Source: Alphaproteobacteria bacterium (GTDB lineage: Bacteria > Pseudomonadota > Alphaproteobacteria > Micavibrionales > CSBR16-224). From it: a DNA stretch of 47,233 nt. The stretch covers positions 1 through 47,233 of the forward strand of contig JAJFGX010000045.1 in NCBI GenBank assembly GCA_021775895.1, read 5' to 3'. This document shows positions 36,205-46,122 of this stretch, in pieces (the first letter of the stretch is position 1; the number at the start of each line of letters is the position of its first letter). Position numbers and translations under genes: made by a program. The notes beneath the pieces were generated by a model. The model was not told the origin of the DNA and did no database searches. It saw nothing but the letters and a program-made list of their open reading frames with translations.

Positions 36205-36837
36205 ATGAAAAAGCAATTTAATAACAATTCTGGGGCAAGTTTGAGCTCAAATATTGAGGCAAAAGAGTTCCTTGGTAAGATGGGTATTGATTATACAGAA
36301 AACACAAAAACAGGCGAAATCACTGTTGATGGGAATTTGAATATTTCATATAGGAAGCTAAAAAAACTGCCTAACTTAACCATGGTTATAGTTAAAGGCG
36401 ATTTTTTGTGTAGTGACAATCAATTAACTAGCCTTGTAGGGTCTCCACAAAGTATTGGCGGTGGCTTTTATTGCTATGCTAATAATTTGACCACTCTTGA
36501 AGGAGGACCACAAAATGTGAGGGGTAGTTTTTCCTGTAGTGTCAATCAACTAATTAGCCTTGTAGGGTCTCCACAAAAAATTGGTGGTAGCTTTTGGTGT
36601 CGCAACAATCAATTAACTACGCTTACAGGGGCGCCACAAACTGTTGGTGGTGATTTTGAATGCTATAATAACCTTAAAGAATTGAAATATAGTGAGCCAT
36701 ATGACCAATATTGGATTGCTACTGCTGAAGAAAAATCAATAAAACAAGTACCAGACAAAAAAACACGTACACAAAAGATTGCTGATTTCAGATGCTTTGC
36801 TAAATCTCACAGAAAACAAAACAATGTTAAGAAATAA
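36205..36837 (+). CDS. LRR-like repeat protein, paralogue 2
   Basis: 210 aa from ATG 36205 (ATG 36196 is in frame). Clear tandem duplicate of the preceding gene: same N-terminus, same repeat unit ([20 protein letters not shown]), same C-terminal [10 protein letters not shown] and [12 protein letters not shown], but one repeat fewer. Differences are concentrated in the repeats, with some blocks identical at the DNA level, which suggests unequal crossing-over or gene conversion. The 3' end overlaps the convergent kbl gene by 11 bases. Confidence 0.75.
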   Translation: MKKQFNNNSGASLSSNIEAKEFLGKMGIDYTENTKTGEITVDGNLNISYRKLKKLPNLTMVIVKGDFLCSDNQLTSLVGSPQSIGGGFYCYANNLTTLEGGPQNVRGSFSCSVNQLISLVGSPQKIGGSFWCRNNQLTTLTGAPQTVGGDFECYNNLKELKYSEPYDQYWIATAEEKSIKQVPDKKTRTQKIADFRCFAKSHRKQNNVKK

Positions 36838-38023
36838 TATTCATTTCCTTACCGATTTTTTCAAATGCAGCTATTGCTTTATCTAAATGTTTAATTTCAT
36901 GTGCAGCTGACATTTGAGTTCTAATTCTAGCTAGCCCCTCTGGCACTACTGGGTATGAAAAAGCAACTACATAAAGTCCTTCGGCAAGCAGTTTATCTGC
37001 CATTTCTTTAGCTATTTTAGCATCGCCAAGCATTACAGGGATAATTGCATGCTCCCCTGCGACTAGCTCAAAACCTAGTGTTGTCATTTTCTCACGGAAA
37101 TATTCGCTATTTCTACGCAAGCGAGCTAAAGAGTCAGAGTCCTTAGATAGCATATCTAATGCTTTAATTGCTGCGGCAACAATTGGCGGAGACATTGTAT
37201 TTGAAAATAAATATGGTCTAGAGCGTTGACGTAGCCAGTCTATGACTTCCTTTTTGCCAGAGGTGAATCCACCCGCAGCACCACCAAGAGCTTTGCCAAA
37301 TGTACCTGTGATAATGTCTATTCTATCTTGCACGCCCCAATGTTCTGGCGTGCCACGTCCTGTTTCACCAACAAAGCCTACGGCATGGCTATCATCAACC
37401 ATTACCATTGCATCATATTTATCAGCCAAATCACAAATTGCAGGTAGGTTAGCAATTATACCGTCCATAGAAAAAACACCATCTGTTGCAATTAAGCGAT
37501 ATCTACAGTCTTTTGCTTCTTTTAGTTTTTCTTCCAGAGCTGCCATATCATTATTTGCGTAACGCAAGCGTTTTGCTTTACACAGACGAATACCATCAAT
37601 GATACTAGCATGATTTAAGCTGTCGCTAATTACCGCATCTTCATTTGTGAGCAGAGTTTCAAATAACCCAGCATTAGCATCAAAGCAAGAAGAATATAAT
37701 ATTGTATCTTCCATGCTTAGAAAGTCACTAACGCTACGCTCTAATTTCTTGTGCAAGTCCTGAGTACCACAAATAAAGCGAACCGATGCCATGCCTAAAC
37801 CGTGGCTATCTAAGGCTTCTTTTGCGGCTGTGATTAATTGCTGGCTATCTGCGAGCCCTAAATAATTATTTGCACATAAATTAATCACTTCATGATTGTC
37901 ATTAATACTGTCTGTAACTGTAATCTCTGCATTTTGTGGTGATTTAATAATGCGTTCTGCTTTATAAAGACCTTTATCTTGTAGAGCTTGCGTTTCTTCT
38001 TTTAGATGTTCTATTAATGTCAT
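36827..38023 (-). CDS. kbl: 2-amino-3-ketobutyrate CoA ligase (glycine C-acetyltransferase)
   Basis: 398 aa PLP enzyme of the alpha-oxoamine synthase family. Starts [33 protein letters not shown] near 49-59; [15 protein letters not shown] near 210-224; PLP lysine in [14 protein letters not shown] (K244, the same number as in E. coli Kbl). Splits 2-amino-3-ketobutyrate with CoA into glycine and acetyl-CoA in threonine breakdown. The partner threonine dehydrogenase (tdh) is not adjacent. Follows dut by five bases. Confidence 0.95.
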   Translation of the reverse strand: MTLIEHLKEETQALQDKGLYKAERIIKSPQNAEITVTDSINDNHEVINLCANNYLGLADSQQLITAAKEALDSHGLGMASVRFICGTQDLHKKLERSVSDFLSMEDTILYSSCFDANAGLFETLLTNEDAVISDSLNHASIIDGIRLCKAKRLRYANNDMAALEEKLKEAKDCRYRLIATDGVFSMDGIIANLPAICDLADKYDAMVMVDDSHAVGFVGETGRGTPEHWGVQDRIDIITGTFGKALGGAAGGFTSGKKEVIDWLRQRSRPYLFSNTMSPPIVAAAIKALDMLSKDSDSLARLRRNSEYFREKMTTLGFELVAGEHAIIPVMLGDAKIAKEMADKLLAEGLYVVAFSYPVVPEGLARIRTQMSAAHEIKHLDKAIAAFEKIGKEMNIIS

Positions 38024-38028
38024 TGTTA

Positions 38029-38493
38029 TTATGCTGCCTTACCTGTACCTGTTGAACCAAAACCGCCAGAGCTACGCTCTGTTTCATCTAGCGATGATAC
38101 TTGCTCCCAAGTCACATGGCTATGCTCGGCTATAATCATTTGGGCAATACGCATGCCACGTTCAATGATAAAATCTTCTTTTCCGTGATTAATCAGGATA
38201 ATTTTAATCTCACCTCTGTAATCTGCATCAATAGTACCAGGGCTGTTTAGAACTGTAACGCCATGTTTAGCAGCTAAGCCAGAGCGTGGACGTATTTGAG
38301 CCTCATACCCAGCCTCTAAAGCAATACCAAGCCCTGTTGGAATTAACTTCCATTCACCTGAGCCAATAGTTAATGGAGCATCAATTGCAGCTTCTAAGTC
38401 CATTCCAGCTGATTGCTCTGTTGCATAGTTAGGCAAATTTAATCCTTCAGCGTGAGGTAATACGTTAATAGCAATTTTTGTTTTGTTAGTCAT
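38029..38493 (-). CDS. dut: dUTP diphosphatase
   Basis: 154 aa trimeric dUTPase. All five family motifs are visible: [26 protein letters not shown] (with the catalytic Asp), RGMRIAQMI and [10 protein letters not shown] at the C-terminus. Hydrolyses dUTP to dUMP, keeping uracil out of DNA. Nine bases after coaBC, an arrangement (coaBC-dut) common in many Proteobacteria. Confidence 0.97.
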   Translation of the reverse strand: MTNKTKIAINVLPHAEGLNLPNYATEQSAGMDLEAAIDAPLTIGSGEWKLIPTGLGIALEAGYEAQIRPRSGLAAKHGVTVLNSPGTIDADYRGEIKIILINHGKEDFIIERGMRIAQMIIAEHSHVTWEQVSSLDETERSSGGFGSTGTGKAA

Positions 38494-38502
38494 GTTAAGC
38501 TC

Positions 38503-39726
38503 CTAATAGTTTAAATGTTGAATAATATTATCAATTAATTTCTCTGCGACTTCTGTTTTGTGTAGTTTAGGTAAACTCTCAATAGTAACTTTTTTATCTT
38601 TTTTACATTTTAATATATGAATGGTGTTGAAGTCACCGCCAAAAACCTCTGTACCAGCACTAACGTCATTAGCAATAATCCAGTCACAATTTTTACGTTT
38701 TAATTTTTCCTCTGCTTTATTTAGAATATCTTCTGTCTCCGCCGCAAAACCAATTACAAGTGAAGGTCTTTTATTACCAAGGTTAGATATTGTATGTAGA
38801 ATATCTGGATTTTCTTTTAATTCTATAGTTGGTGGTTTTTCATTCGGTTGCTTCTTAATTTTGTTAGTTTTTATTTGCTTAGGCGTCCAATCTGAAACAG
38901 CCGCGGCACAAACGGCAATATCACAAGGTAAGTTATGATTACAAGCATCTAACATTTCTTGAGCAGTCGTCACTCGAATAGTATTTAGTCCTGAAGGAAT
39001 AGGCTCTGAGCTTGGGCCTATTATAAGTGTTGTTTCAGCTCCTGCCATCATTAACAAGTTAGCAATCGCAATCCCTTGCTTGCCAGAAGAATAATTACCA
39101 ATAAAACGAACAGGGTCAATTGGCTCGTAAGTGGGGCCACTAGTGACTATAGCTTTTTTGCCTTTTAATGGTTTATTGTTTGTAGATATTTTAGCTTGAA
39201 TAGTATTTAGAATTGCTTCTGGCTCGGCAAGTCTTCCTTGCCCTTCTTCACCACAAGCCATCATTCCAATTTCAGGTTCAACAAAATTAATGCCACGACC
39301 TTTTAGAGTTTTTATATTTTCTTTAGTTGCAGGGTTATCCCACATCATATGATTCATCGCAGGTGCTACAATAATAGGGGCATTGCTAGCAAGCAGGGTT
39401 GTACTTGCTAAATCATCAGCAAGTCCATGAGCCATCTTTGCTAGTATATTTGCAGTTGCAGGAGCAACCACAATTAAATCAGCTTCTCTGGATAGGCGAA
39501 TATGCCCCATTTCTGTCTCGTCTTTTAGGGAGAAAATATCAGTGTAGACTTGATTTTCAGATAGTGCAGAAACAGCAAGTGGAGTGACAAACTCTTCACC
39601 ACTTTTGGTTAGAATACAGCGAATTGTTGCATTGGCTTTTTTTAACAATCGTATAAGCTCTAGGGCTTTATAGGCTGCAATGCCACCACTTATAACAAGC
39701 AGAATATTTTTATTAGATAGACTCAT
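38503..39726 (-). CDS. coaBC: Bifunctional phosphopantothenoylcysteine decarboxylase / phosphopantothenate-cysteine ligase
   Basis: 407 aa. N-terminal flavin decarboxylase CoaC (about 1-185) with VSGGIAAYKALELIR, PAMNHMMW near 120-127 and GMMACGEEGQGRLAEP near 155-170; C-terminal ligase CoaB (about 190-407) with VTSGPTYEPIDPVRFIGNYS, AAAVSDW and ENPDIL. Two steps of coenzyme A synthesis. The start shares one base with the ubiE stop (TAATG). Confidence 0.96.
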   Translation of the reverse strand: MSLSNKNILLVISGGIAAYKALELIRLLKKANATIRCILTKSGEEFVTPLAVSALSENQVYTDIFSLKDETEMGHIRLSREADLIVVAPATANILAKMAHGLADDLASTTLLASNAPIIVAPAMNHMMWDNPATKENIKTLKGRGINFVEPEIGMMACGEEGQGRLAEPEAILNTIQAKISTNNKPLKGKKAIVTSGPTYEPIDPVRFIGNYSSGKQGIAIANLLMMAGAETTLIIGPSSEPIPSGLNTIRVTTAQEMLDACNHNLPCDIAVCAAAVSDWTPKQIKTNKIKKQPNEKPPTIELKENPDILHTISNLGNKRPSLVIGFAAETEDILNKAEEKLKRKNCDWIIANDVSAGTEVFGGDFNTIHILKCKKDKKVTIESLPKLHKTEVAEKLIDNIIQHLNY

Positions 39727-40505
39727 TATTCTAGATTTTCTTCAGTCGGTTTTGTACCGCTATGTATAGCAACAATGCCACCAGTCATATTGCGATATTG
39801 TACGCTTTTAAATCCTGAGGCCTCCATTCTGTGGGCTAAATCTTCTTGAGCTGGGAATTGACGTATGCTTTCAGCCAAATACTGATAACTATCTGCATCT
39901 TTAGCAATCCATTCACCAATTTTTGGAATAATATGAAATGAATATGCATCATATATTTTATCTAAAATAGGTAATACAACATGGCTAAATTCTAAGCAAA
40001 AGAAACGACCGCTTGGCTTTAACACTCGAAGAATTTCTTCAAAGGCAGTATCAATATGTGTCACATTTCTAAGTCCGAATGCTATTGTGCAGACATCAAA
40101 ACTGTTATCAGCAAATGGCAGCTTTTCAGCATTGCCATTTATCCATTCGATTTCTTTTATAATGCCTTTATCGAAAGCTCGACTTTTACCAACAGCAAGC
40201 ATATCTTTGTTTAGGTCACATACAGTTATTTTAGCTTTACGTTTTGTCGTCTCTAAATACTTAAAAGATATATCACCAGTTCCGCCTGCAAGGTCAAGCA
40301 AGTGGTGGTCTGCTCTAGGGTGGACAAGTGAGATAAAACGACGCTTCCACAAACGGTGCAACCCACCAGACATTAGGTCATTCATCAAATCATATTTAGA
40401 TGCAACGGAGGAGAAAACTCCATCAACCATATTGGTTTTATCTTTCGCAGATACGTTCTCAAAACCAAACCATTCAGATTCTGGATTTTCTTTTTTGTTT
40501 TCCAT
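39726..40505 (-). CDS. ubiE: Ubiquinone biosynthesis C-methyltransferase UbiE
   Basis: 259 aa. Motifs: DGVFSSVASKYDLMNDLMSGG near 29-49 and SAM loop DLAGGTGDISFKYLE near 72-86, GNAEKLPFADNSFD, and IAFGLRNV. Methylates the quinone ring in ubiquinone (or menaquinone) synthesis. ubiB, which often stands between ubiE and coaBC in alphaproteobacteria, is missing; the two genes overlap directly. Divergent from murJ. Confidence 0.95.
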   Translation of the reverse strand: MENKKENPESEWFGFENVSAKDKTNMVDGVFSSVASKYDLMNDLMSGGLHRLWKRRFISLVHPRADHHLLDLAGGTGDISFKYLETTKRKAKITVCDLNKDMLAVGKSRAFDKGIIKEIEWINGNAEKLPFADNSFDVCTIAFGLRNVTHIDTAFEEILRVLKPSGRFFCLEFSHVVLPILDKIYDAYSFHIIPKIGEWIAKDADSYQYLAESIRQFPAQEDLAHRMEASGFKSVQYRNMTGGIVAIHSGTKPTEENLE

Positions 40506-40590
40506 GGCTATCTTCTCTATAATATATTTTGTTAGTTATATAATAATAAGAAACATACTAATAAGACAAGAAATTTCGAGGTTTACTCAT

Positions 40591-42153
40591 ATGAAACTTT
40601 TCAAGGCTGTAGCTACAATTGGCGGAATGACGCTGTTAAGTCGCATTGCGGGTTTTATTCGTGACATGCTAACCGCAGTTATATTAGGTGCAGGGCCTGT
40701 AGCTGATGCATTTTTTGTTGCACTAAAGCTGCCTAATTTTTGTCGTAGAATCACAGCGGAGGGAGCTTTTAGTGCTGCCTTCATTCCAATATTCTCTGGC
40801 AAGGTAGCAACTGATGGTAAAGATGAGGCTTTAAAGTTTGCTCGTGATGTTCAAGCAATGATGTTGATGATTCTGTTGCCTTTCAGTTTGATAGTCATGA
40901 TGGCTATGCCTTTTGTTATACATGTGATTGCTCCGGGATTTTCTGATGGTGATTTGCGTTTTGAATTAGCAGTGAATTTATCTAAAATTACTTTTCCCTA
41001 TGTTGTGCTGATTTCAATTGTTGCGTTATTGGGCGGAATGATGAATTCTTTTGATCGTTTTGCACCTTTTGCTTCTATGCCAATTTTCTTTAATCTTGCT
41101 TTAATCTCAGCTCTTTTATACGTGATGTTTGGCGGCGTGACACCTACGCCAGCCCATGCTCTGGCGGTTGGTGTGATAGGTGCTGGAGTATTACAATTAT
41201 TATGGATGCTATATCATGCCTACCGCATGAAAATTATGCTTAAAATAAAAGCACCTGAAGTAACGCTTGAAATTAAAAAAGTATTTAAGTTGATGGGGCC
41301 TAGTATTATTGGCTCTGGCGTTGCACAAATTAATGTGTTTATTGATATGATTTTAGCATCTTTACTTCCAATGGGAGCAATTTCATATCTTTATTACGCT
41401 GATAGGCTTTATCAATTTCCTTTAGCTATGATTGGAATTTCAGTTGGTACTGCTTTATTGCCCGTATTAGCAAAAAAGATTAAAGCAAAGAAAATTAAAG
41501 AGAGTAAAGCTATATTTGCAGAAGCTTTAGAGCTAGGCTGGGTACTATCTGTACCTGCTGCTGTAGGACTTGCTTTGTTGGCTAGAAATATTATTGGTGT
41601 ATTATTTGAATATGGAGCATTTACTGTCGAAGATAGCCTAATGTCAGCTCGTGCCTTACAAGCATATGCTTTGGCATTGCCAGCTTTTATTGGAATCAAA
41701 ATTCTTAGTTCGGCTTCTTTTGCAGCGGAAAACACAAAAACACCTGTGCGTTATGCGATTATTGGTTCAGTTGTTAATATTATCATGAGTCTTGTTTTAT
41801 TAGTGCCACTGCAGCATGTTGGAATTGCATTAGCAACAGCATTAGGGGCATGGGTTAATTTAATTTTACTTGGAATATCGCTTAACCGTCATAATTCTGC
41901 TGTGGCAATAGGTGCAAAAGAGATAAGACAATTGGGCACAATTATATTTTGTTCTGTTTTCATGGCATCAACACTGATTCTTTTTTATGCTTTATGGCCT
42001 AAAATATTAATGCCATCGCATAAGTTTGGTGAGTTTATGCAACTTATAACTCTTATTATACTAGGTGGAATTTCGTACTTTATTGCATTGTATCTAACTG
42101 GAAACAAAAGAATATTTAAGAATATTATCAGTCTGGTAAAAAAGAAATCTTAA
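40591..42153 (+). CDS. murJ: Lipid II flippase MurJ
   Basis: 520 aa, about 14 membrane helices, MATE/MOP superfamily. Begins KLFKAVATIGGMTLLSRIAG and FIRDMLTAVILGAGPVADAF, the MurJ N-terminus, with the conserved RRITAEGAFSAAFIPIF. Moves lipid II across the inner membrane. The frame is open far upstream (to 40087) but that part runs antisense through ubiE; ATG 40591 has GAGG eight bases ahead and matches the family start. Wzx-type flippases are related, but the motifs fit MurJ better. Confidence 0.94.
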   Translation: MKLFKAVATIGGMTLLSRIAGFIRDMLTAVILGAGPVADAFFVALKLPNFCRRITAEGAFSAAFIPIFSGKVATDGKDEALKFARDVQAMMLMILLPFSLIVMMAMPFVIHVIAPGFSDGDLRFELAVNLSKITFPYVVLISIVALLGGMMNSFDRFAPFASMPIFFNLALISALLYVMFGGVTPTPAHALAVGVIGAGVLQLLWMLYHAYRMKIMLKIKAPEVTLEIKKVFKLMGPSIIGSGVAQINVFIDMILASLLPMGAISYLYYADRLYQFPLAMIGISVGTALLPVLAKKIKAKKIKESKAIFAEALELGWVLSVPAAVGLALLARNIIGVLFEYGAFTVEDSLMSARALQAYALALPAFIGIKILSSASFAAENTKTPVRYAIIGSVVNIIMSLVLLVPLQHVGIALATALGAWVNLILLGISLNRHNSAVAIGAKEIRQLGTIIFCSVFMASTLILFYALWPKILMPSHKFGEFMQLITLIILGGISYFIALYLTGNKRIFKNIISLVKKKS

Positions 42154-42254
42154 TTCATTTGCATAAGGTAAAATTTCACTTGCTTTATTGATTAAACTTT
42201 GACAATAATGTAGAAAATAATAGCTGGTATAGTAATTTGTATTAATACAAATTG

Positions 42255-42328
42255 TAACGAGTGACTGCGAAGCGGGATTTGCCCGAAGCCTTAAGTGGCG
42301 TTTGAACGTAGTTTGTATAACAAACTAC
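42255..42328 (+). repeat. G+C-rich hairpin repeat, long form, with distal hairpin
   Basis: ACGAGTGACTGCGAAGCGGG, near-palindromic ATTTGCCCG, GAAGCCTTAAGTGGCGTTTG, then a perfect 9-bp hairpin GTAGTTTGT/ACAAACTAC with a three-base loop (42308-42328). Same layout as 12081-12168, but with different, still pairing, hairpin arms. It directly precedes TATAAT (42329-42334) and the leucine dehydrogenase ribosome site. The remainder of the gap from 42154 shows nothing else. Confidence 0.85.
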
Positions 42329-42352
42329 TATAATATTTAAGGAGGCTCTATT

Positions 42353-43450
42353 ATGACTCTATTTACACACTCAGAATTTGATAATCATGAACAAGTTATT
42401 CATTATTTTGATAAACCAACAGGATTAAAGGCAATTATTGCGATACACAACACCAATCTAGGCTCTGCTTTGGGTGGTTGTAGAATGTGGAATTATGCCA
42501 ATGATGATGAAGCTTTAACTGATGTCCTGCGTTTATCAAAAGGTATGACTTATAAAGCAGCCATTACTGGCTTGCCATTAGGCGGTGGAAAATCTGTAAT
42601 CATAGGTGATGCAAAAACAGAGAAGACACCAAAAATGATGCAAGCTATGGGACGTGCAGTTGAAAAACTAAGTGGTCGTTATATAATTGCTGAAGATGTT
42701 AATACAACAGTCGACGACATGGTTAATATCCATAAATACACAAATCATGTTGTAGGTTTGCCATCAGAAGGCACTAAACAGGCAGGCGGAAACCCATCTC
42801 CTTTAACTGCTCTAGGTGTATTTTTAGGATTAAAAGCAACAGTTAAGCATCGCTTAGGCAAAAATAGCATTGCTGGTCTTCGTGTTGCTGTTCAAGGCTT
42901 GGGTAATGTTGGTTACAATTTGTGTGAGCGTTTGCATGAAGAGGGAGCAGAACTATTTGTCACAGATATTAATGATTCAAGTATCCAAAAAGCAGTGAAT
43001 AATTTGGGAGCAACGGCGGTTGCCTTAAATGATATTTATTCACAAGATGTTGATGTGTTTGCTCCTTGTGCATTGGGCGGTATTATTAACGATGATACTA
43101 TACCTCAGATAAAAGCAACTGTTGTTGCAGGGGCGGCTAATAATCAAATGGCAACAAGTAATCATATTGGGGCTTTAAAAAGCAGGAATATTTTATATGC
43201 TCCAGATTTTGTAATTAACGCTGGTGGTTTGATCAATGTTTACTATGAACATGAATCTAGAATTAATAATTGCAGTAATAGCAAAAAATCTGCAATGGAG
43301 CATATTAACTATATTACAACAACTATAGAAGAGATATTTAAATATGCTGATGTAGAAGATATTTCGACTGCTTTGGCGGCAAATAAAATTGCAGAATCTA
43401 GATTTCTAACTGGTAATACTGAAGATAAAATATTAAAGTTTAATAGTTAA
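42353..43450 (+). CDS. ldh: Leucine dehydrogenase-type amino acid dehydrogenase
   Basis: 365 aa, Glu/Leu/Phe/Val dehydrogenase family. Catalytic segment LGGCRMWNYANDDEALTDVL near 40-59, GMTYKAAITGLPLGGGKSVI with K68 and K80, then the NAD domain with VAVQGLGNVGYNL near 180-192 and PCALGGIINDDT. Reversibly deaminates branched-chain amino acids with NAD+; Phe or Val preference cannot be excluded. AAGGAGG lies seven bases before the ATG. First gene of a four-gene plus-strand operon. Confidence 0.9.
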   Translation: MTLFTHSEFDNHEQVIHYFDKPTGLKAIIAIHNTNLGSALGGCRMWNYANDDEALTDVLRLSKGMTYKAAITGLPLGGGKSVIIGDAKTEKTPKMMQAMGRAVEKLSGRYIIAEDVNTTVDDMVNIHKYTNHVVGLPSEGTKQAGGNPSPLTALGVFLGLKATVKHRLGKNSIAGLRVAVQGLGNVGYNLCERLHEEGAELFVTDINDSSIQKAVNNLGATAVALNDIYSQDVDVFAPCALGGIINDDTIPQIKATVVAGAANNQMATSNHIGALKSRNILYAPDFVINAGGLINVYYEHESRINNCSNSKKSAMEHINYITTTIEEIFKYADVEDISTALAANKIAESRFLTGNTEDKILKFNS

Positions 43451-43489
43451 TTTATTAGACTACTTATAGTATTTTTAGGAGTATAAACC

Positions 43490-44905
43490 ATGACGCAAGC
43501 TTTAAAGAATGATATGCCTAAGCACTTTCAAACAATTTCCCCTGTTGATAATAGCGTTTATTGTGAACGCTCATATAATGATGTTTCTGATATTGAAGCA
43601 GTACTTAGTAGCTCCGCAAAGGCAGAGCGTAACTGGCGTAAAACTCCTTTATCGGAACGTAAGCCTATGCTAACTAAAGCTTTGGAAATAATGCTTAGCT
43701 GGACTGATGCTATGGCGGAAGAGCTAACATGGCAAATGGGGCGTCCTATATCGCAAGCGGCAGGAGAAATCAGAGGCTTGGAAGAGCGAGCTAGATATAT
43801 GCTAGATATTGCAGATGATGCATTGGCAGATATCGTTCCAACAGAAAAAGATGGATTTGTACGTTCTATAAAGCGTGTTCCATTGGGAACTGTAGTGATT
43901 ATTGCTCCTTGGAATTATCCGTATTTAACTTCAGTCAATGGAATTTTTCCAGCTCTTTTAGCTGGTAACACAGTTATTTTGAAACACTCGCACCAAACCC
44001 CTATCTGTGCTGATCGTTATGCTGAAGCGTTTAAAGAAGCTGGATTGCCTGATGGAGTTTTTCAAAATCTTGATTTAACTCATAGCGATACTGAAATATT
44101 AATTGCCGATAGCCGCGTTGATTTTGTCAATTTTACAGGCTCTGTTAATGGTGGACACGCTGTGCAGAAAGCGGTTAGTGATAAGTTTATTGCGACAGGT
44201 ATGGAGCTTGGTGGTAAAGATGCAGCTTATGTTCGTGCTGATGCTGATATTGACCATGCAGCTGAGAATTTAGTAGATGGTGCATTTTTTAATTCAGGTC
44301 AATCTTGCTGTGGGATTGAGCGTATCTATGTACATGCAGATGTTTATGATAGTTTTGTTGAGAAGTTTGCTCAGATAACAAAAACTAGCTATAAATTAGG
44401 TGTTCCAACGGATGCAAATACTAATATAGGGCCAATGGTTCGTACTAGTGCGGCAGATTTTGTTCGTGCAGAAATTCAAAAAGCAGTTGATGCGGGCGCA
44501 TCTATGATGATAGATGAGAGCTTATTTCCAATGAGCAAGCAAGGAACGCCATATTTAGCCCCACAAGTATTAATTAATGTTAATCATGATATGAGTATTA
44601 TGACGGAAGAAAATTTTGGCCCTGTCGTTGGTATTATGGAAGTTTCATCAGATGCAGAAGCGGTTAATTTAATGAATGATAGTGATTATGGTTTAACAGC
44701 ATCTATTTGGACGAAAGATATTTCCACAGCTGAGATTTTAGCTGATGATATAGAGGCTGGAACAATCTTTACTAATCGTTGTGATTACCTTGACCCTGCC
44801 TTAGCGTGGACAGGAGTGAAGGATTCTGGTCGTGGTTGTACATTATCTAAATTAGGTTTTGAGACTTTGACTCGCCCTAAAAGCTATCATTTCAGAATTC
44901 TATAA
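43490..44905 (+). CDS. NAD(P)-dependent aldehyde dehydrogenase
   Basis: 471 aa. PWNYP at 140-144 with the oxyanion Asn142, cofactor-site FTGSVNGG near 215-222, general base E239 in MELGGKD and nucleophile C273 in FNSGQSCCGIER. AGGAG precedes the ATG by about eight bases. Lies 39 bases after the leucine dehydrogenase gene and 25 before the alcohol dehydrogenase gene. Context with a PuuD-like hydrolase suggests an amino-aldehyde or gamma-glutamyl-aminobutyraldehyde (PuuC-like) substrate, but this is inference. Confidence 0.88.
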   Translation: MTQALKNDMPKHFQTISPVDNSVYCERSYNDVSDIEAVLSSSAKAERNWRKTPLSERKPMLTKALEIMLSWTDAMAEELTWQMGRPISQAAGEIRGLEERARYMLDIADDALADIVPTEKDGFVRSIKRVPLGTVVIIAPWNYPYLTSVNGIFPALLAGNTVILKHSHQTPICADRYAEAFKEAGLPDGVFQNLDLTHSDTEILIADSRVDFVNFTGSVNGGHAVQKAVSDKFIATGMELGGKDAAYVRADADIDHAAENLVDGAFFNSGQSCCGIERIYVHADVYDSFVEKFAQITKTSYKLGVPTDANTNIGPMVRTSAADFVRAEIQKAVDAGASMMIDESLFPMSKQGTPYLAPQVLINVNHDMSIMTEENFGPVVGIMEVSSDAEAVNLMNDSDYGLTASIWTKDISTAEILADDIEAGTIFTNRCDYLDPALAWTGVKDSGRGCTLSKLGFETLTRPKSYHFRIL

Positions 44906-44930
44906 AATTTCTATAAAGGAGACTTATAAA

Positions 44931-46118
44931 ATGACAACATCATTAGCAGGAACATGGAATTATCCAACAAAAGTTATTTTTGGTGCAGGTACTATTGCTC
45001 GCTTGCCAGAGCTTTGTCATGAATTAAAAATGTCAAAACCACTTTTAATTACTGATGAGGGGCTTGCTGGTTCAGATATTCTAAGTAAAACTTTGGAAAT
45101 TAATAAAAATGCTGGACTAGAAACTGGCGTTTTTACAGAAGTTAAAGGCAATCCAACAGGTAAGAATGTTATGGACGGCGTTGCCGCTTACATAGATGGT
45201 GGTTATGATGGCATTATTGCTTTTGGTGGCGGTAGTGGGCTTGATGCTGCAAAAGCGGTTGCTCTTATGGTTGGACAAACATTACCATTATGGGATTTTG
45301 AAGATGTTGGTGATAACTGGACACGGGTAAATGTTGATGCTATGGCAGCCCTAATAGCTGTGCCAACAACCTCTGGTACAGGCTCTGAAGTTGGGCGTGC
45401 AAGCGTTATTACTAATGAAGACAGCCATGAAAAGAAAATTATTTTCCACCCAAATATGTTGCCTGCTATTGTATTGTCTGATCCAGATTTAACTGTTGGC
45501 CTGCCAGCACATTTAACCGCAGCAACTGGAATTGATGCTTTTGTTCACTGCTTTGAAGCCTTTTGTTCTCCTTTTTACCACCCGATGGCACAAGGAATTG
45601 CAGTTGAAGGAATGAAATTAATCGCAGAGTTTTTACCTAAGGCATATGCTGATGGCACAGATATTGAGGCACGTAGCCATATGTTGATAGCATCATCTAT
45701 GGGAGCGACGGCCTTTCAAAAAGGGCTTGGTGGAGTGCATGCCTTAGCTCATCCATTAGGGGCAATCTACGATAAACATCATGGCTTGCTCAATGCAATT
45801 ATTCTACCATACGTGATGGTGAAAAACCGTGAGGTAATCGAAGAGCTTATGATTGATTTAGCAAGATATCTTAATCTTACAGAATATAGTTTTGATGCAG
45901 TTTTATCATGGGTTTTAAAATTGCGGGAAGATTTAAACATACCTCATAGCCTATCTGAAATTGGTATTACGGCAGAAAAAGCAGTTGATATTGGTAAGAT
46001 GTCTTTCAGAGATCCATCAGCTGGTGGAAACCCTATAGCCTTAACTGAAGAAGAGTATGCAGAGTTATTTGTTAATGCGGTAGGTGGAAAATTAACTGGA
46101 TTAGCTCAGGTGGCATAA
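44931..46118 (+). CDS. Iron-containing alcohol dehydrogenase
   Basis: 395 aa, group III ADH. NAD-binding FGGGSGLDAAKAVAL near 98-112, PTTSGTGSEVGRASVI near 144-159, and the metal-binding signature TGIDAFVHCFEAFCSPFYHP followed by GGVHALAHPLGAIYDKHHG (His ligands). Oxidises an alcohol or reduces an aldehyde or semialdehyde; substrate not evident. AAAGGAGA lies about seven bases before the ATG. Four bases separate it from the PuuD-like gene, so they are tightly linked. Confidence 0.88.
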   Translation: MTTSLAGTWNYPTKVIFGAGTIARLPELCHELKMSKPLLITDEGLAGSDILSKTLEINKNAGLETGVFTEVKGNPTGKNVMDGVAAYIDGGYDGIIAFGGGSGLDAAKAVALMVGQTLPLWDFEDVGDNWTRVNVDAMAALIAVPTTSGTGSEVGRASVITNEDSHEKKIIFHPNMLPAIVLSDPDLTVGLPAHLTAATGIDAFVHCFEAFCSPFYHPMAQGIAVEGMKLIAEFLPKAYADGTDIEARSHMLIASSMGATAFQKGLGGVHALAHPLGAIYDKHHGLLNAIILPYVMVKNREVIEELMIDLARYLNLTEYSFDAVLSWVLKLREDLNIPHSLSEIGITAEKAVDIGKMSFRDPSAGGNPIALTEEEYAELFVNAVGGKLTGLAQVA

Positions 46119-46122
46119 AACC

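Noticed and set aside
40087-40590. In-frame upstream extension of murJ
   Set aside because: Runs antisense through ubiE, unlike any MurJ N-terminus; ATG 40591 with GAGG fits the family start.
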